Counted from the stretch's first letter, positions 5,906 through 13,151 are shown. The stretch is DNA of 14,430 nt from an uncultured Lachnospiraceae bacterium (GCA_910584785.1 CAJUDX010000072.1:1-14430); one strand, 5' to 3'. Numbers and translations: made by a program. Notes: generated from the letters alone by a model not told the origin.

Positions 5906-8900
5906 ATGATGCAGATGAATAGGAAAACTGCGACAAAGCTATTGATGGTGCAGTGGTCAAGGTTTCAGCGCTTATGTGTAAATCTGGAAGGTTCCACACT
6001 CTTTACGGGGGTAAATGGAAGCGGAAAATCTACAATATTGGATGCTATGACCTACCTTCTTACCGGAAACCGGCAGTTTAATAAAGCAGCGAAGGATCGG
6101 GATCGAACCGTGCTTGCCTATGTGCGCGGCGATACAAAAAGCAATGGTTCTTCCCGCTATCTGCGTTTTGGGGAAGTAATCAGTTATATTGCGATGGAGT
6201 TCTGGTCGCCGGTGGAAAATCAGTTTATGGTGGTTGGTGTATGCATTGAATCGGCTAATGAAACCGCACAGAAAAGCAGCTGGTTTATCTGCCGCAATAC
6301 GAAGATAGAAGAGATAACGTTTACAAAAACTGAAGGAAAACTCCTGAAAATTATACCGAAAAATGAACTTTTAGTTAAAGGTCACCTCATGAAATTTGCG
6401 GATTTTTGGAACCGTGATCGGGGTGTGGAACAGGTGTTAAGGGCGCTTGGACTGCGCTGTAATACAGAAAAATATCGCTCAAAATTGATAAAAATGATGG
6501 CGTTTGACCCGCAGAATAATATTGATCAGTTTATCCAGGAATGTGTTTTAGAACCGGGAAAAGTGGAATCTTTAAAGGAATTACGCGAGCAGAGACAGCG
6601 CTTTGAACAGATTAAAGAGCTATACGAAAATTTGCGGAAAAGCAAGAAAAAATTAGAGGAAGTAGAGCAAAAAAGTATTGAATATGAAAAGAAAAAGAGA
6701 GTTTTTCATATCCGGGAATTAATGTTTTCTTATCAGGATTTAAGGCAGAAAGAAGAGGAAGAAAAGGAAATTGCATTGCGGATGGAGGGATTGAAGCAAA
6801 AGCTAATTTATCTGCAGGAGCAAAAAAGCAGCCTGGTCAGGCGCTATGATGATGCAGGAGAGCGCTATCGAATTGCCCAGAATAATGATATGGTTAAGGG
6901 GATGCAGGAAAGCCTGAACGAAATGGAGCGGCAGCGCAAGGGGCTGGAGGAAGAAATTCGCCGCAATGAGGAAAAGCTGGCAAAATTAAAGCGTCTCCAG
7001 ATAAAGCTTTCTGAAATTTTGCCCTGGATGGAAGAGTTTCTGACACTTTCCGAGGAAGATAAGCAGTGTTTAGGCCAGCTGGCAGAAAGGGCAGTCCCGA
7101 CAGAGCAGAAGGTTGATACCTTTGTCCGTTTTGCCGATATGGTTAGGGTGCAGGATCAGTTATTTGCCACCGATGAGGTGCATTTTGACGATCAGATAAA
7201 AGAATTTGATAAAGCGATCCGTGAATTGGAGCAGAAGATAAAGCAGCTTGAGGCAAATATTTTGGTATTTCCCAGAGAGATTGAGGATGCCAGACAGATG
7301 ATTCAAAGGGAACTGGGGAAGGAAGGGATTCATACCGAAGTAAAGATTTTTGCCGAACTTGTCCAGGAAGTGAAGGATGAAAAATGGCGTGCGGCGATCG
7401 AAACTTTTTTGCGCAGGAAAAGGTTTTTCCTGATTGTTGAAGGAAAATATTGCCATAAGGCTTTGGAAATCTTACAGAAAAAACGCCTGCATGCAGCTAA
7501 TGTGGTGATTACTGACAAGCTTCCTGATACAAAAGTTACACCGGATTCTGCGGCAGAAATATTGACCATACCAAATCCAAACGCACGAAAATTTGCCAAT
7601 TTTCTTTTAAATGGAATACATTTATGCGGGGCATTAGAGGAATTACATGAACATCCAAAGGGTGGTATTACCCAGGATGGAATGCTGGCAAAAAGCTATT
7701 CTTTTTCCTGTATGGAGATGAAAAAAACGGAGTTTTGTCTGGGGCAGGATGCAATAAAATTTCAGCTGGAAAAGGCGATAGAAGAGAAGAAAAGCAGGGA
7801 GAGGGAAAAAGAGAATCTCTGGAAAAGCAGAGAAAAACTATGCGTACAGCGAAAAGCATTAAACCAGGTGGATTGGCAGGCAGAGCACTATGATTTTGGG
7901 GCTGCTGCGTCTCTGGAAGAGGTAGACAAAGCGCAGAAAAGGATGATAAAAAGAATAGAAGAAATCCGTAAAAATCCTGATTTTATGGCTGTATTACAGG
8001 AAGTGGATGATGCAAAAAGAGAATATCAGCGGCTTGGAGAGGAGAAGGATCGCCTTGCCGGGGATATCCGGGGCTGTGAAAAAGATCAGGAACAGGGGCA
8101 GAAGGAACAAAAGAACTTATCCGGGGAAATTTATCGGCTGAAAAGAGAGTATACAGAGCAGTGTTTACAGCATTTGGAATTGAAAAAACCGATGATGGAG
8201 GAGTATGAAAGGCTAAGGAAAAAGGCAGGGGAAGATAAAGGGAATTGGCAGGTGATTACCCCAAGGCAGGTGAAAATCTTGAAAAACGAACTGGAAGCCT
8301 GTATCCGGCAGCTGGAAAATGTACAGCTGGAGTATTGCCGCCTGGCGGAAATCGATATGCATAAGCGGGGAGTAGCCTATATTTCCTTTTTCCGGGAAGA
8401 ACATAGAAACATTGCAAATATTAAGGTTGAAGAAACAAAATGCCGGTTGGATGAGCAGTCGTTAAAACTGGAAAATGCATTTATGAATGACTTTGTGGCA
8501 GAAATGAATGAAACGATTTATGACGCAAAAAATGAGATTGCGGCGATAAATCATGAACTTAAGCAGCTTCCGTTTGGCAATGATACCTATAAGTTTGTGA
8601 TGAAGGAGAAGCCGGACCGGGCAGTATTTTTCCGTATTTGTCGAAGGCTGGAGGATTACATGAGCACCCCGGAGGTTTACATGAACTCGGCAAGGGAGGA
8701 CGAGGAAATGGAGAGGGATATCCGGGAATTTATGGAAGTGATCCTGGATGAAGAGGACGAACAGGAGTACACGGATTATCGTAAATACTTTGTGTATGAT
8801 ATGGAGATTGTAAGCCGCCAGGGGGACAGTGAGGTGGTTTCCGACCTTTCCAAAAAACAGGGTTCAGCGAGCAACGGGGAGAAGCAGACGCCATATTTTA

Positions 8901-9184
8901 TTATCCTGGCAGCAAGCCTTTTGCAGTGCTACCCGCGAACAGCCTGCTGTGCAAAGCTGGCTTTTATCGATGAGGCGTTTTCGGCATTGTCCAGGGAGAG
9001 GATTGAGCAGATGGTGAAGTATCTGGAGGACAATCATTTTCAGGTATTCTATGCGGCACCGCCAGAGAAAATTAACAGTATTGGAACTTATATTGATTCG
9101 ACGGTAAGTCTGGTAATTACGGGAAGATATACGAATGCAGTGGAAGGGTTGGTGAAAGAGAGTGAAAAGGAAGTAATAAAATAA
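5906..9184 (+). CDS. jetC: Wadjet protein JetC (SMC/MukB-like ATPase)
   Basis: This 1092-aa SMC-type ATPase is the motor that extrudes DNA loops in the Wadjet complex. Residue numbers count from ATG 5906. The Walker A motif GVNGSGKST is at 35-43. Coiled-coil arms run at about 225-370 and 615-865, broken by a globular hinge at about 475-605. The ABC signature equivalent (SNGEKQ) is at 989-994, and Walker B (LAFIDEA) has D1022 and E1023 as the magnesium- and water-activating pair. The N-head, coil, hinge, coil, C-head order and size fit JetC/MksB rather than Rad50, since there is no zinc hook. The frame is open from ATG 5879, but ATG 5906 is preferred because AGGAGG (5891-5896) lies 9 nt before it. 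It begins 4 bp after the jetB stop. All ATPase motifs are intact, so the motor looks functional. Confidence 0.93.
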   Translation: MMQMNRKTATKLLMVQWSRFQRLCVNLEGSTLFTGVNGSGKSTILDAMTYLLTGNRQFNKAAKDRDRTVLAYVRGDTKSNGSSRYLRFGEVISYIAMEFWSPVENQFMVVGVCIESANETAQKSSWFICRNTKIEEITFTKTEGKLLKIIPKNELLVKGHLMKFADFWNRDRGVEQVLRALGLRCNTEKYRSKLIKMMAFDPQNNIDQFIQECVLEPGKVESLKELREQRQRFEQIKELYENLRKSKKKLEEVEQKSIEYEKKKRVFHIRELMFSYQDLRQKEEEEKEIALRMEGLKQKLIYLQEQKSSLVRRYDDAGERYRIAQNNDMVKGMQESLNEMERQRKGLEEEIRRNEEKLAKLKRLQIKLSEILPWMEEFLTLSEEDKQCLGQLAERAVPTEQKVDTFVRFADMVRVQDQLFATDEVHFDDQIKEFDKAIRELEQKIKQLEANILVFPREIEDARQMIQRELGKEGIHTEVKIFAELVQEVKDEKWRAAIETFLRRKRFFLIVEGKYCHKALEILQKKRLHAANVVITDKLPDTKVTPDSAAEILTIPNPNARKFANFLLNGIHLCGALEELHEHPKGGITQDGMLAKSYSFSCMEMKKTEFCLGQDAIKFQLEKAIEEKKSREREKENLWKSREKLCVQRKALNQVDWQAEHYDFGAAASLEEVDKAQKRMIKRIEEIRKNPDFMAVLQEVDDAKREYQRLGEEKDRLAGDIRGCEKDQEQGQKEQKNLSGEIYRLKREYTEQCLQHLELKKPMMEEYERLRKKAGEDKGNWQVITPRQVKILKNELEACIRQLENVQLEYCRLAEIDMHKRGVAYISFFREEHRNIANIKVEETKCRLDEQSLKLENAFMNDFVAEMNETIYDAKNEIAAINHELKQLPFGNDTYKFVMKEKPDRAVFFRICRRLEDYMSTPEVYMNSAREDEEMERDIREFMEVILDEEDEQEYTDYRKYFVYDMEIVSRQGDSEVVSDLSKKQGSASNGEKQTPYFIILAASLLQCYPRTACCAKLAFIDEAFSALSRERIEQMVKYLEDNHFQVFYAAPPEKINSIGTYIDSTVSLVITGRYTNAVEGLVKESEKEVIK

Positions 9185-9462
9185 GGTAAAAAATAAGGAA
9201 AAAGAGAGGATAAAAGAGAAAGAAAGGATAATAAATAAGATGAAATAAGGAAAGTATAATAAAGAAAGCGAAATGAAGAAAGTATAATAAAAAAGTGAAA
9301 CAGAGAAGGTGTAATAAAAAGTGAAACCGAGAAAGTATAATGAAAAGTGAAACCGAGAAAGTATAATGAAAAGTGAAACCGAGAAAGCATAATGAAAAGT
9401 GAAACAGAGAAAATGAAATAAGGAAAAGAAATACAGAAAGTGAAATAAAGAGGAAATAAAAG
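9185..9462 (+). other. Purine-rich 278-bp spacer between jetC and jetD
   Basis: The + strand is overwhelmingly A and G from the jetC stop to the jetD start. Stops occur in all forward frames, so it is not a coding extension of JetC or JetD. The middle is occupied by a 26-bp tandem repeat (listed separately), and the flanks look like decayed repeat units. No terminator hairpin is visible, so jetD is probably on the same mRNA. Genes of a Wadjet operon are normally packed tightly, so a gap this large is unusual. Confidence 0.7.
9250..9408 (+). repeat. 26-bp tandem repeat array (about six copies) inside the Wadjet operon
   Basis: Unit: GAAAGTATAATGAAAAGTGA plus AACCGA. Copies are at 9250-9277 (divergent, 28 bp), 9278-9304 (27 bp), 9305-9330, 9331-9356, 9357-9382 and 9383-9408. 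Copies 4 and 5 are identical, while copies 3 and 6 differ at a few bases, so the array is youngest at its centre. The 26-bp period is not a multiple of three. Four copies contain an exact TATAAT. Within the array ATG codons at 9340, 9366 and 9392 each open an 8- or 9-codon frame, MKSETEKV, MKSETEKA and MKSETEKMK. The first two stops (TAA) overlap the next ATG as TAATG. Confidence 0.85.
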
Positions 9463-10725
9463 ATGGCAATGATACTTAGCCAGTGGCAAATACAAGTCCT
9501 GGAATCTTTGCTGAATTTGTATGAAAATAGCAAGACTTACCGGGAAAAAAATAAGGTTACGCAGACATTTTCGATTTCTCCGGTAAAGATTTTTCCTGAT
9601 TACGTTTCTGATTTTGCCGATATTTACCTTGTGCGTGATTTTGAACAGCAGATGAAGGAATTAGAACAGCAGGGATTTATTGTTATTATCTGGAAAAATA
9701 ATGTGATAGAAAAATTAATAGCTAATTCGGGAAGATGGGAAAACATTTATGACCTTTTAGGAAAAAAAGAGCGCAGGCAGATAGAGCAGGAGCAGACGAA
9801 AGTTTACGAGAAATTTCTGTCGATAGATAAAGGGATGGATGTTTTTTGCCAGGAGCAGATTGCTCGCTTAAGGGAGGGAAAAAAAGCAAAATTTGCGCCG
9901 GAGAAAGCAAAAAAGATATTACAGTTGTGGAAATTTCTTGTGGAAAATCGGGAGGAAGTGCTGGAAAGAGAACTGTCCATTGCTGTGCTGGGTGACAGTA
10001 AGTTATGGGAGAAAAAATACCGCTCCAAGTTGTGCCGTTTGCTGCGAAAATATAATGATTTTGAATCTGTTCTTCTTGGGGTGGATGATAAAAGAGAGAC
10101 AGAGAAGATTGTTTTAGGCGAATATCATGTGGAAGCAAATCCTTCTTTTGTCTATATTAAAGGGGATTCAGAGATTTTCTTTTCCGATGGACAAAGGGTT
10201 AAAATAAGCCCGGATATGCCCATTGCACTTACGGAAAATACCCTGAAACATGTCTGTGCAGTAAAGATTTTGACAGAAAAAGTAATGACAGTTGAAAACC
10301 TGACTTCGTTTCATCGAATGGTACAAAAGGAATATTTTTACTTGTTTTTAAGCGGGTATCATAATCGCATGAAACAGAAATTGCTGTGTAAAATCAACGA
10401 TGATAACCCGGAAATTCAGTGGTTTCATTTTGGCGATATTGACCCGGATGGGTATTATATTATTGAACACTTGATAAGAGGAACGGGGATTTCATTTCGT
10501 CCCATTTATATGGATATCGCCTGTCTGGAAAAGTATGCTTCCTATGCGAAGCCATTAAATGAAAACGATGTGCGGAAGGCAAAATCTTTACTTGAGCAGG
10601 GGAAATATCAGGAAGTTATGGGGTATATGCTGGATAAAAATAAGAAGCTGGAGCAGGAAATTGTGAGTTGGATGTCTAAAGGAATAAACGTTAAGATAAA
10701 GACTATGGAGGTGAAATGCTTTTAA
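9463..10725 (+). CDS. jetD: Wadjet protein JetD (Toprim nuclease)
   Basis: The 420-aa protein is the nuclease of the Wadjet complex. It cuts DNA once JetABC has extruded a small circle and stalled. The C-terminal half carries a topoisomerase VI-A/Toprim-type domain. E278 in 'TVENLTSFH' is the expected catalytic glutamate, and GDIDPDG (324-330) supplies the D325-x-D327 metal pair. A 'FLSGYHNR' strand and loop lies between them. The N-terminal half (about 1-200) is a helical and winged-helix arm region that would dimerise and bind JetABC or DNA. All key Toprim residues are present. The start is ATG 9463, with an AGAGGA site at 9449-9454. It is separated from jetC by the repeat-filled spacer, which may lower or modulate nuclease translation relative to the motor genes. 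Confidence 0.9.
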   Translation: MAMILSQWQIQVLESLLNLYENSKTYREKNKVTQTFSISPVKIFPDYVSDFADIYLVRDFEQQMKELEQQGFIVIIWKNNVIEKLIANSGRWENIYDLLGKKERRQIEQEQTKVYEKFLSIDKGMDVFCQEQIARLREGKKAKFAPEKAKKILQLWKFLVENREEVLERELSIAVLGDSKLWEKKYRSKLCRLLRKYNDFESVLLGVDDKRETEKIVLGEYHVEANPSFVYIKGDSEIFFSDGQRVKISPDMPIALTENTLKHVCAVKILTEKVMTVENLTSFHRMVQKEYFYLFLSGYHNRMKQKLLCKINDDNPEIQWFHFGDIDPDGYYIIEHLIRGTGISFRPIYMDIACLEKYASYAKPLNENDVRKAKSLLEQGKYQEVMGYMLDKNKKLEQEIVSWMSKGINVKIKTMEVKCF

Positions 10726-10790
10726 GGGAAGCAGCTATGAATATGAAGCTCTGGCAGAAGAAAGCATTTGTGCAAGGCAGAGAAACTTAA
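10716..10790 (+). CDS. Possible 24-aa small protein overlapping the jetD end
   Basis: ATG 10716 is preceded by GGAGG (10707-10711) at 4 nt and lies inside the last codons of jetD in another frame. The frame runs 24 codons, MLLREAAMNMKLWQKKAFVQ onward, to TAA 10788-10790. The product would be a basic, amphipathic-looking peptide. The good ribosome site and stop/start overlap are what make it credible, since such overlaps usually signal translational coupling. It may instead be a decayed fifth gene or chance. I know of no family for it. Confidence 0.3.
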   Translation: MLLREAAMNMKLWQKKAFVQGRET

Positions 10791-10805
10791 GGGTAAACTG
10801 CCTTG
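10773..10805 (+). other. Stem-loop downstream of jetD
   Basis: CAAGGCAG (10773-10780) and CTGCCTTG (10798-10805) pair perfectly over 8 bp around a 17-nt loop. The left arm lies in the end of the 24-codon ORF. No T run follows, so it is more likely an mRNA 3'-end stabiliser or chance than a terminator. Confidence 0.4.
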
Positions 10806-10860
10806 AGAAGGAACAGAGAAGAGCATGTGATAGAGGAGTATATAAAAAATATATCTTATC

Positions 10861-10890
10861 GGCGGAACAGCCTTCTTAATTCCGCCTTAG
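10861..10890 (+). terminator. Probable terminator-like hairpin of the Wadjet operon
   Basis: GGCGGAA (10861-10867) pairs perfectly with TTCCGCC (10880-10886) over a 12-nt loop, the strongest GC stem after jetD. Only a weak T content follows (TTAGAGGTTTGTTT), so it is a poor but plausible end for the operon. The remaining sequence up to the hemerythrin promoter shows no gene. Confidence 0.4.
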
Positions 10891-10953
10891 AGGTTTGTTT
10901 CCGATCGTAAAGGTACGGGAAATATTAATGCTTTTTATGAAGATTCAGCATAA

Positions 10954-10983
10954 CTGACAAGAAAACAGTGGAACTTTCATAAT
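10954..10983 (+). promoter_or_regulatory. Predicted promoter for the hemerythrin gene
   Basis: CTGACA (10954-10959) and CATAAT (10978-10983) are 18 nt apart, each one base from consensus. Transcription would start near 10990, leaving a leader of about 40 nt before ATG 11028. This implies expression independent of the Wadjet operon. Confidence 0.45.
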
Positions 10984-11027
10984 AATTGTGATAAACTAAA
11001 CATTATTAAGTGATAGGAGGATAGAAT

Positions 11028-11450
11028 ATGTACGCAGAATTTACGGATGATCTAGTTACAGGAAATGAAACTATAGACACTCAGCATCAAGAGTTGATTG
11101 GCAAAATCAATGACCTTTTACGGAGCTGTGAGGAACACTCAAATAAAGCCGGCGCTGCCAAAATGCTGAATTATCTGGCAGACTATACGGATTTCCATTT
11201 CAATGCAGAGGAGGCGCTTCAGGAATCTATCGGTTATCCTGGTATTGAAGAGCATAAGAAAAAACACGCAGAACTAAAAACTGCTGTCCAGGAACTTTAT
11301 GATAGGCTAACTGAGGAAGAAGGCCCTACAGATGCCTTCGTTGCTATGGTAAATGAAAAGATAACCGACTGGCTCTACTATCACATTCAGACCTTTGACC
11401 GCTCTGTTGCAGAATATAAATATATGAGCGATAATACCAGCAGGATTTAA
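11028..11450 (+). CDS. Bacteriohemerythrin (diiron oxygen-binding protein)
   Basis: The 140-aa single-domain protein has the full hemerythrin ligand set for a di-iron centre: H20 (in HQEL), H57 and E61 (HFNAE), H76 and H80 (HKKKH), and H119 and D124 (HIQTFD). It begins with the typical 'F.DDLVTGNETIDTQHQ' segment, and its length is normal for bacteriohemerythrins. These proteins reversibly bind O2 and serve in oxygen sensing, delivery or scavenging. In an anaerobe a protective or sensing role is likely. There is no membrane or signalling domain, so it is soluble and cytoplasmic. A strong AGGAGG (11015-11020) lies 7 nt before the ATG. It converges with the Hrb-like flavoprotein gene across a long palindrome, and that gene also handles oxygen or electrons, which suggests a shared stress role although the two are on opposite strands. 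Confidence 0.93.
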   Translation: MYAEFTDDLVTGNETIDTQHQELIGKINDLLRSCEEHSNKAGAAKMLNYLADYTDFHFNAEEALQESIGYPGIEEHKKKHAELKTAVQELYDRLTEEEGPTDAFVAMVNEKITDWLYYHIQTFDRSVAEYKYMSDNTSRI

Positions 11451-11457
11451 CGGTCAG

Positions 11458-11564
11458 CAAAGGGGCTGTTGCAAAATAACGGCTAAGTGCGTGATATACG
11501 ACAGAAACCACAAGTGTTTCATTCATATATTATGCACAAACCGCATTTTGCAGCAGCTCCTTTG
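11458..11564. mobile_element. 107-bp MITE-like near-palindrome with IS-like ends
   Basis: The outer 20 bp, 11458-11477 and 11545-11564, are inverted copies that differ at two positions, both of which become G-U pairs in RNA. Weaker complementarity continues inwards (GTGCGTGATATA against TATATTATGCAC; GAAA against TTTC) almost to the centre near 11511. The ends carry GGGGCTGTTGCAAAAT and GGAGCTGCTGCAAAAT, resembling the G-rich 'CTGTTGCAAA' inverted repeats known from IS6- and IS1182-type insertion sequences. No transposase fits inside, so it is best read as a non-autonomous miniature element. It lies 7 bp after the hemerythrin stop and may serve as a transcript end for one or both convergent genes. 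No clear target duplication is seen. Confidence 0.55.
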
Positions 11565-11602
11565 TTAAAAAAGTGCTTGGAAATTCACGTCTAAATCATA
11601 AT

Positions 11603-11625
11603 GGCAGTATTTCAGGAAAACTGCC
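11603..11625. other. Stem-loop between convergent genes
   Basis: GGCAGT (11603-11608) and ACTGCC (11620-11625) pair, and the stem extends by TTT/AAA past a bulged A to a 4-nt loop. Neither side has a T run. It lies just beyond the 3' end of the Hrb-like gene and could stabilise that mRNA. Confidence 0.35.
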
Positions 11626-11646
11626 GCCAGCGCGGGACAACGCTTT

Positions 11647-12261
11647 TTACTGCGTTATTTTCTCAAAGTCAGATGCTGGGTGCTTGCATAACGGGCAGAT
11701 AAAATCCGCCGGAAGCTCCTCACCTTCGTAGATGTAGCCGCATACTGTACAGCGCCAGACTGTTTTTCCGGTAGCGGGCTTTTTCGACTGGGGTTTAATG
11801 GAGGACTGATAGTAAGCATAGGTAGCTGAGGGTGCAGCAGAGAGTACTTCCATGTCAGTTACGGAAGCAATGAATAAGGTGTGGCTCCCCAAGTCAATGG
11901 CCTGCTCAGTCACGGCGCTGATATAGCCGTTGCTTCCCGCAGTAACATAGTAAAGGCCGTTGGAAGAACGCCTGCAGTCTGGATAGCCGGAGAATTTATC
12001 CACATCCCGACCGGATTGAAAGCCGAAATGCTGGAATACGGAGAAGCTGACCTCCTCGCTGAGGATGGATAGGTTAAATTTTCCGCTCTGTTTGATCAGA
12101 TCGTGGGTAAAATTAGTTTTGTTAACAGCAATGCTGATTCGATTTGGTTCACTGGTTACTTGCCCTGCTGTGTTAATGATACAGCCGCTGTCCCGTCCCG
12201 CAGAAGCGGCGGTGAGTACAAACAGCCCATAGCTTAGGTTATACATTGTTTTTTGGTTCAT
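11647..12261 (-). CDS. Flavin reductase-rubredoxin fusion (Hrb-like, high-molecular-weight rubredoxin)
   Basis: The 204-aa protein has two domains. Residues about 1-150 form an FMN-binding split barrel of the flavin reductase family ('YNLSYGLFVLTA', 'INTAGQVTSEPNRISIAVNK', 'FNLSILSE'). After a KPQSKKPATGK linker, residues about 169-204 form a rubredoxin-type iron centre with C171-x2-C174 (CTVCGY) and C189-x2-C192 (CPLC). This architecture matches Hrb of acetogens such as Moorella, an NADH-dependent electron donor to flavodiiron proteins that reduce O2 or NO. No flavodiiron gene is in this window. The start is placed at 12261 because GGAGG lies just upstream. A further in-frame ATG at 12279 would put the ribosome site inside the gene. 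It lies downstream of the araC-type gene on the same strand after about 100 bp, so regulation by that protein is plausible. Confidence 0.88.
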   Translation of the reverse strand: MNQKTMYNLSYGLFVLTAASAGRDSGCIINTAGQVTSEPNRISIAVNKTNFTHDLIKQSGKFNLSILSEEVSFSVFQHFGFQSGRDVDKFSGYPDCRRSSNGLYYVTAGSNGYISAVTEQAIDLGSHTLFIASVTDMEVLSAAPSATYAYYQSSIKPQSKKPATGKTVWRCTVCGYIYEGEELPADFICPLCKHPASDFEKITQ

Positions 12262-12360
12262 ATTCTCCTCCTTTGCCATTTCATAGCATTTTTAGCAGGC
12301 AGCATAGTTATTTTTTCCGCATTGCACCCCACCTGACATCAATAAGCCCCTAGTTCATTT

Positions 12361-13137
12361 TTATTGGTTTTCGGTTTGTTTTGTTTTCGCTTCAATATCC
12401 CATTGTATTGCATGGTTCAGATCACGGTATTTCTTTGGTGTCATACCCACAGATTCACGAAATTGCTGAATAAAATGGCTTTGTGAGGAAAATGACAGGC
12501 GGTTTGCAATTTCAATCATGGAATATTCACTGTATTGCAGAAGGTTTTTTGCCATCTCAATTTTTTGTGTGCGGATATAAGTACTGACAGAATCACCGGT
12601 TTCTTTTTTAAACAGCCGCGAAAGATAACTGGCTGACACGCCCAACACATCGGCCAGGTCTTCCACCGTAATCCGCTCTTTGATATGGGAATAAATATAT
12701 TCTTTGCACACATTGATGTGCCGGGAATTAGTATCGCTTCTGCAGATTCTTCGCATCTTTTCCGTATAATCCAAAACCATGGCATCGTGAAGGCTCCGCA
12801 CCCCTTCTATCGTATGAATGTTATCCGGCTTTTGAATATAAAAATCACTCATTCGGAAAGCCTGTTCCAGTTCCATCCCCTTCTGCTTACACATGCGGGT
12901 AATCATTGCTGTTGTTATCACAAAATGGTACTTTAAATTGGTAATGGGATTCCTAGAAAGTACACCTACCCCGTCACTGTCCAAAAAACGCTGCTGCTCA
13001 CAATTTTTCTTTATCGCATCAACATCACCGTTGGTTACGTTCCGGTAAAATAAATATTCTTCTGTGGGGGGACGATGTTCTACCTCATCAATTTCATCTT
13101 CTGCCTCTAAAAGAAGCCATTCATTTTGATAACTCAT
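12361..13137 (-). CDS. AraC-family transcriptional regulator
   Basis: The 258-aa protein has a C-terminal AraC-type double helix-turn-helix. The first HTH is at about 157-177 (ITVEDLADVLGVSASYLSRLFK) and the second at about 206-228, and it ends in the family signature 'FRESVGMTPKKYR' (226-238). The N-terminal 140 residues are not a cupin that I can recognise. They are acidic at the extreme N-terminus, then helical, and resemble the effector parts of regulators common in Lachnospiraceae. The ligand is unknown. The gene points toward the Hrb-like gene and lies just after a 55-codon ORF, with a 10-bp palindrome AGTACGTACT (13138-13147) between that ORF and this start codon. The ribosome site is weak (AGGA, 13149-13152). 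It may control itself and the Hrb-like gene, an inference from position only. Confidence 0.9.
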   Translation of the reverse strand: MSYQNEWLLLEAEDEIDEVEHRPPTEEYLFYRNVTNGDVDAIKKNCEQQRFLDSDGVGVLSRNPITNLKYHFVITTAMITRMCKQKGMELEQAFRMSDFYIQKPDNIHTIEGVRSLHDAMVLDYTEKMRRICRSDTNSRHINVCKEYIYSHIKERITVEDLADVLGVSASYLSRLFKKETGDSVSTYIRTQKIEMAKNLLQYSEYSMIEIANRLSFSSQSHFIQQFRESVGMTPKKYRDLNHAIQWDIEAKTKQTENQ

Positions 13138-13147
13138 AGTACGTACT
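13138..13147. promoter_or_regulatory. 10-bp palindrome at the AraC start codon
   Basis: AGTACGTACT is a perfect palindrome that ends directly against the AraC start codon and lies 4 bp from the stop of the small upstream ORF. It could be an operator for autoregulation or could occlude the ribosome site. A 10-bp palindrome can arise by chance. Confidence 0.25.
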
Positions 13148-13151
13148 TTTC

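Noticed and set aside
9250..9408. Repeat array considered as a CRISPR
   Set aside because: The units abut directly with no unique spacers, there is no palindromic repeat, and no cas gene is present.
8864..9533. Three long minus-strand ORFs (135-201 codons) rich in F, S, L and Y across the jetC-jetD spacer
   Set aside because: They arise in all three minus frames at once because the + strand is almost purely purine, so its complement has few stops. They overlap JetC and JetD coding sequence, and the apparent repeats in the proteins just mirror the 26-bp DNA repeat.
9722..10138. 138-codon minus-strand ORF antisense to jetD
   Set aside because: Its proline- and histidine-rich product is the reverse of JetD coding, and there is no promoter or ribosome site.
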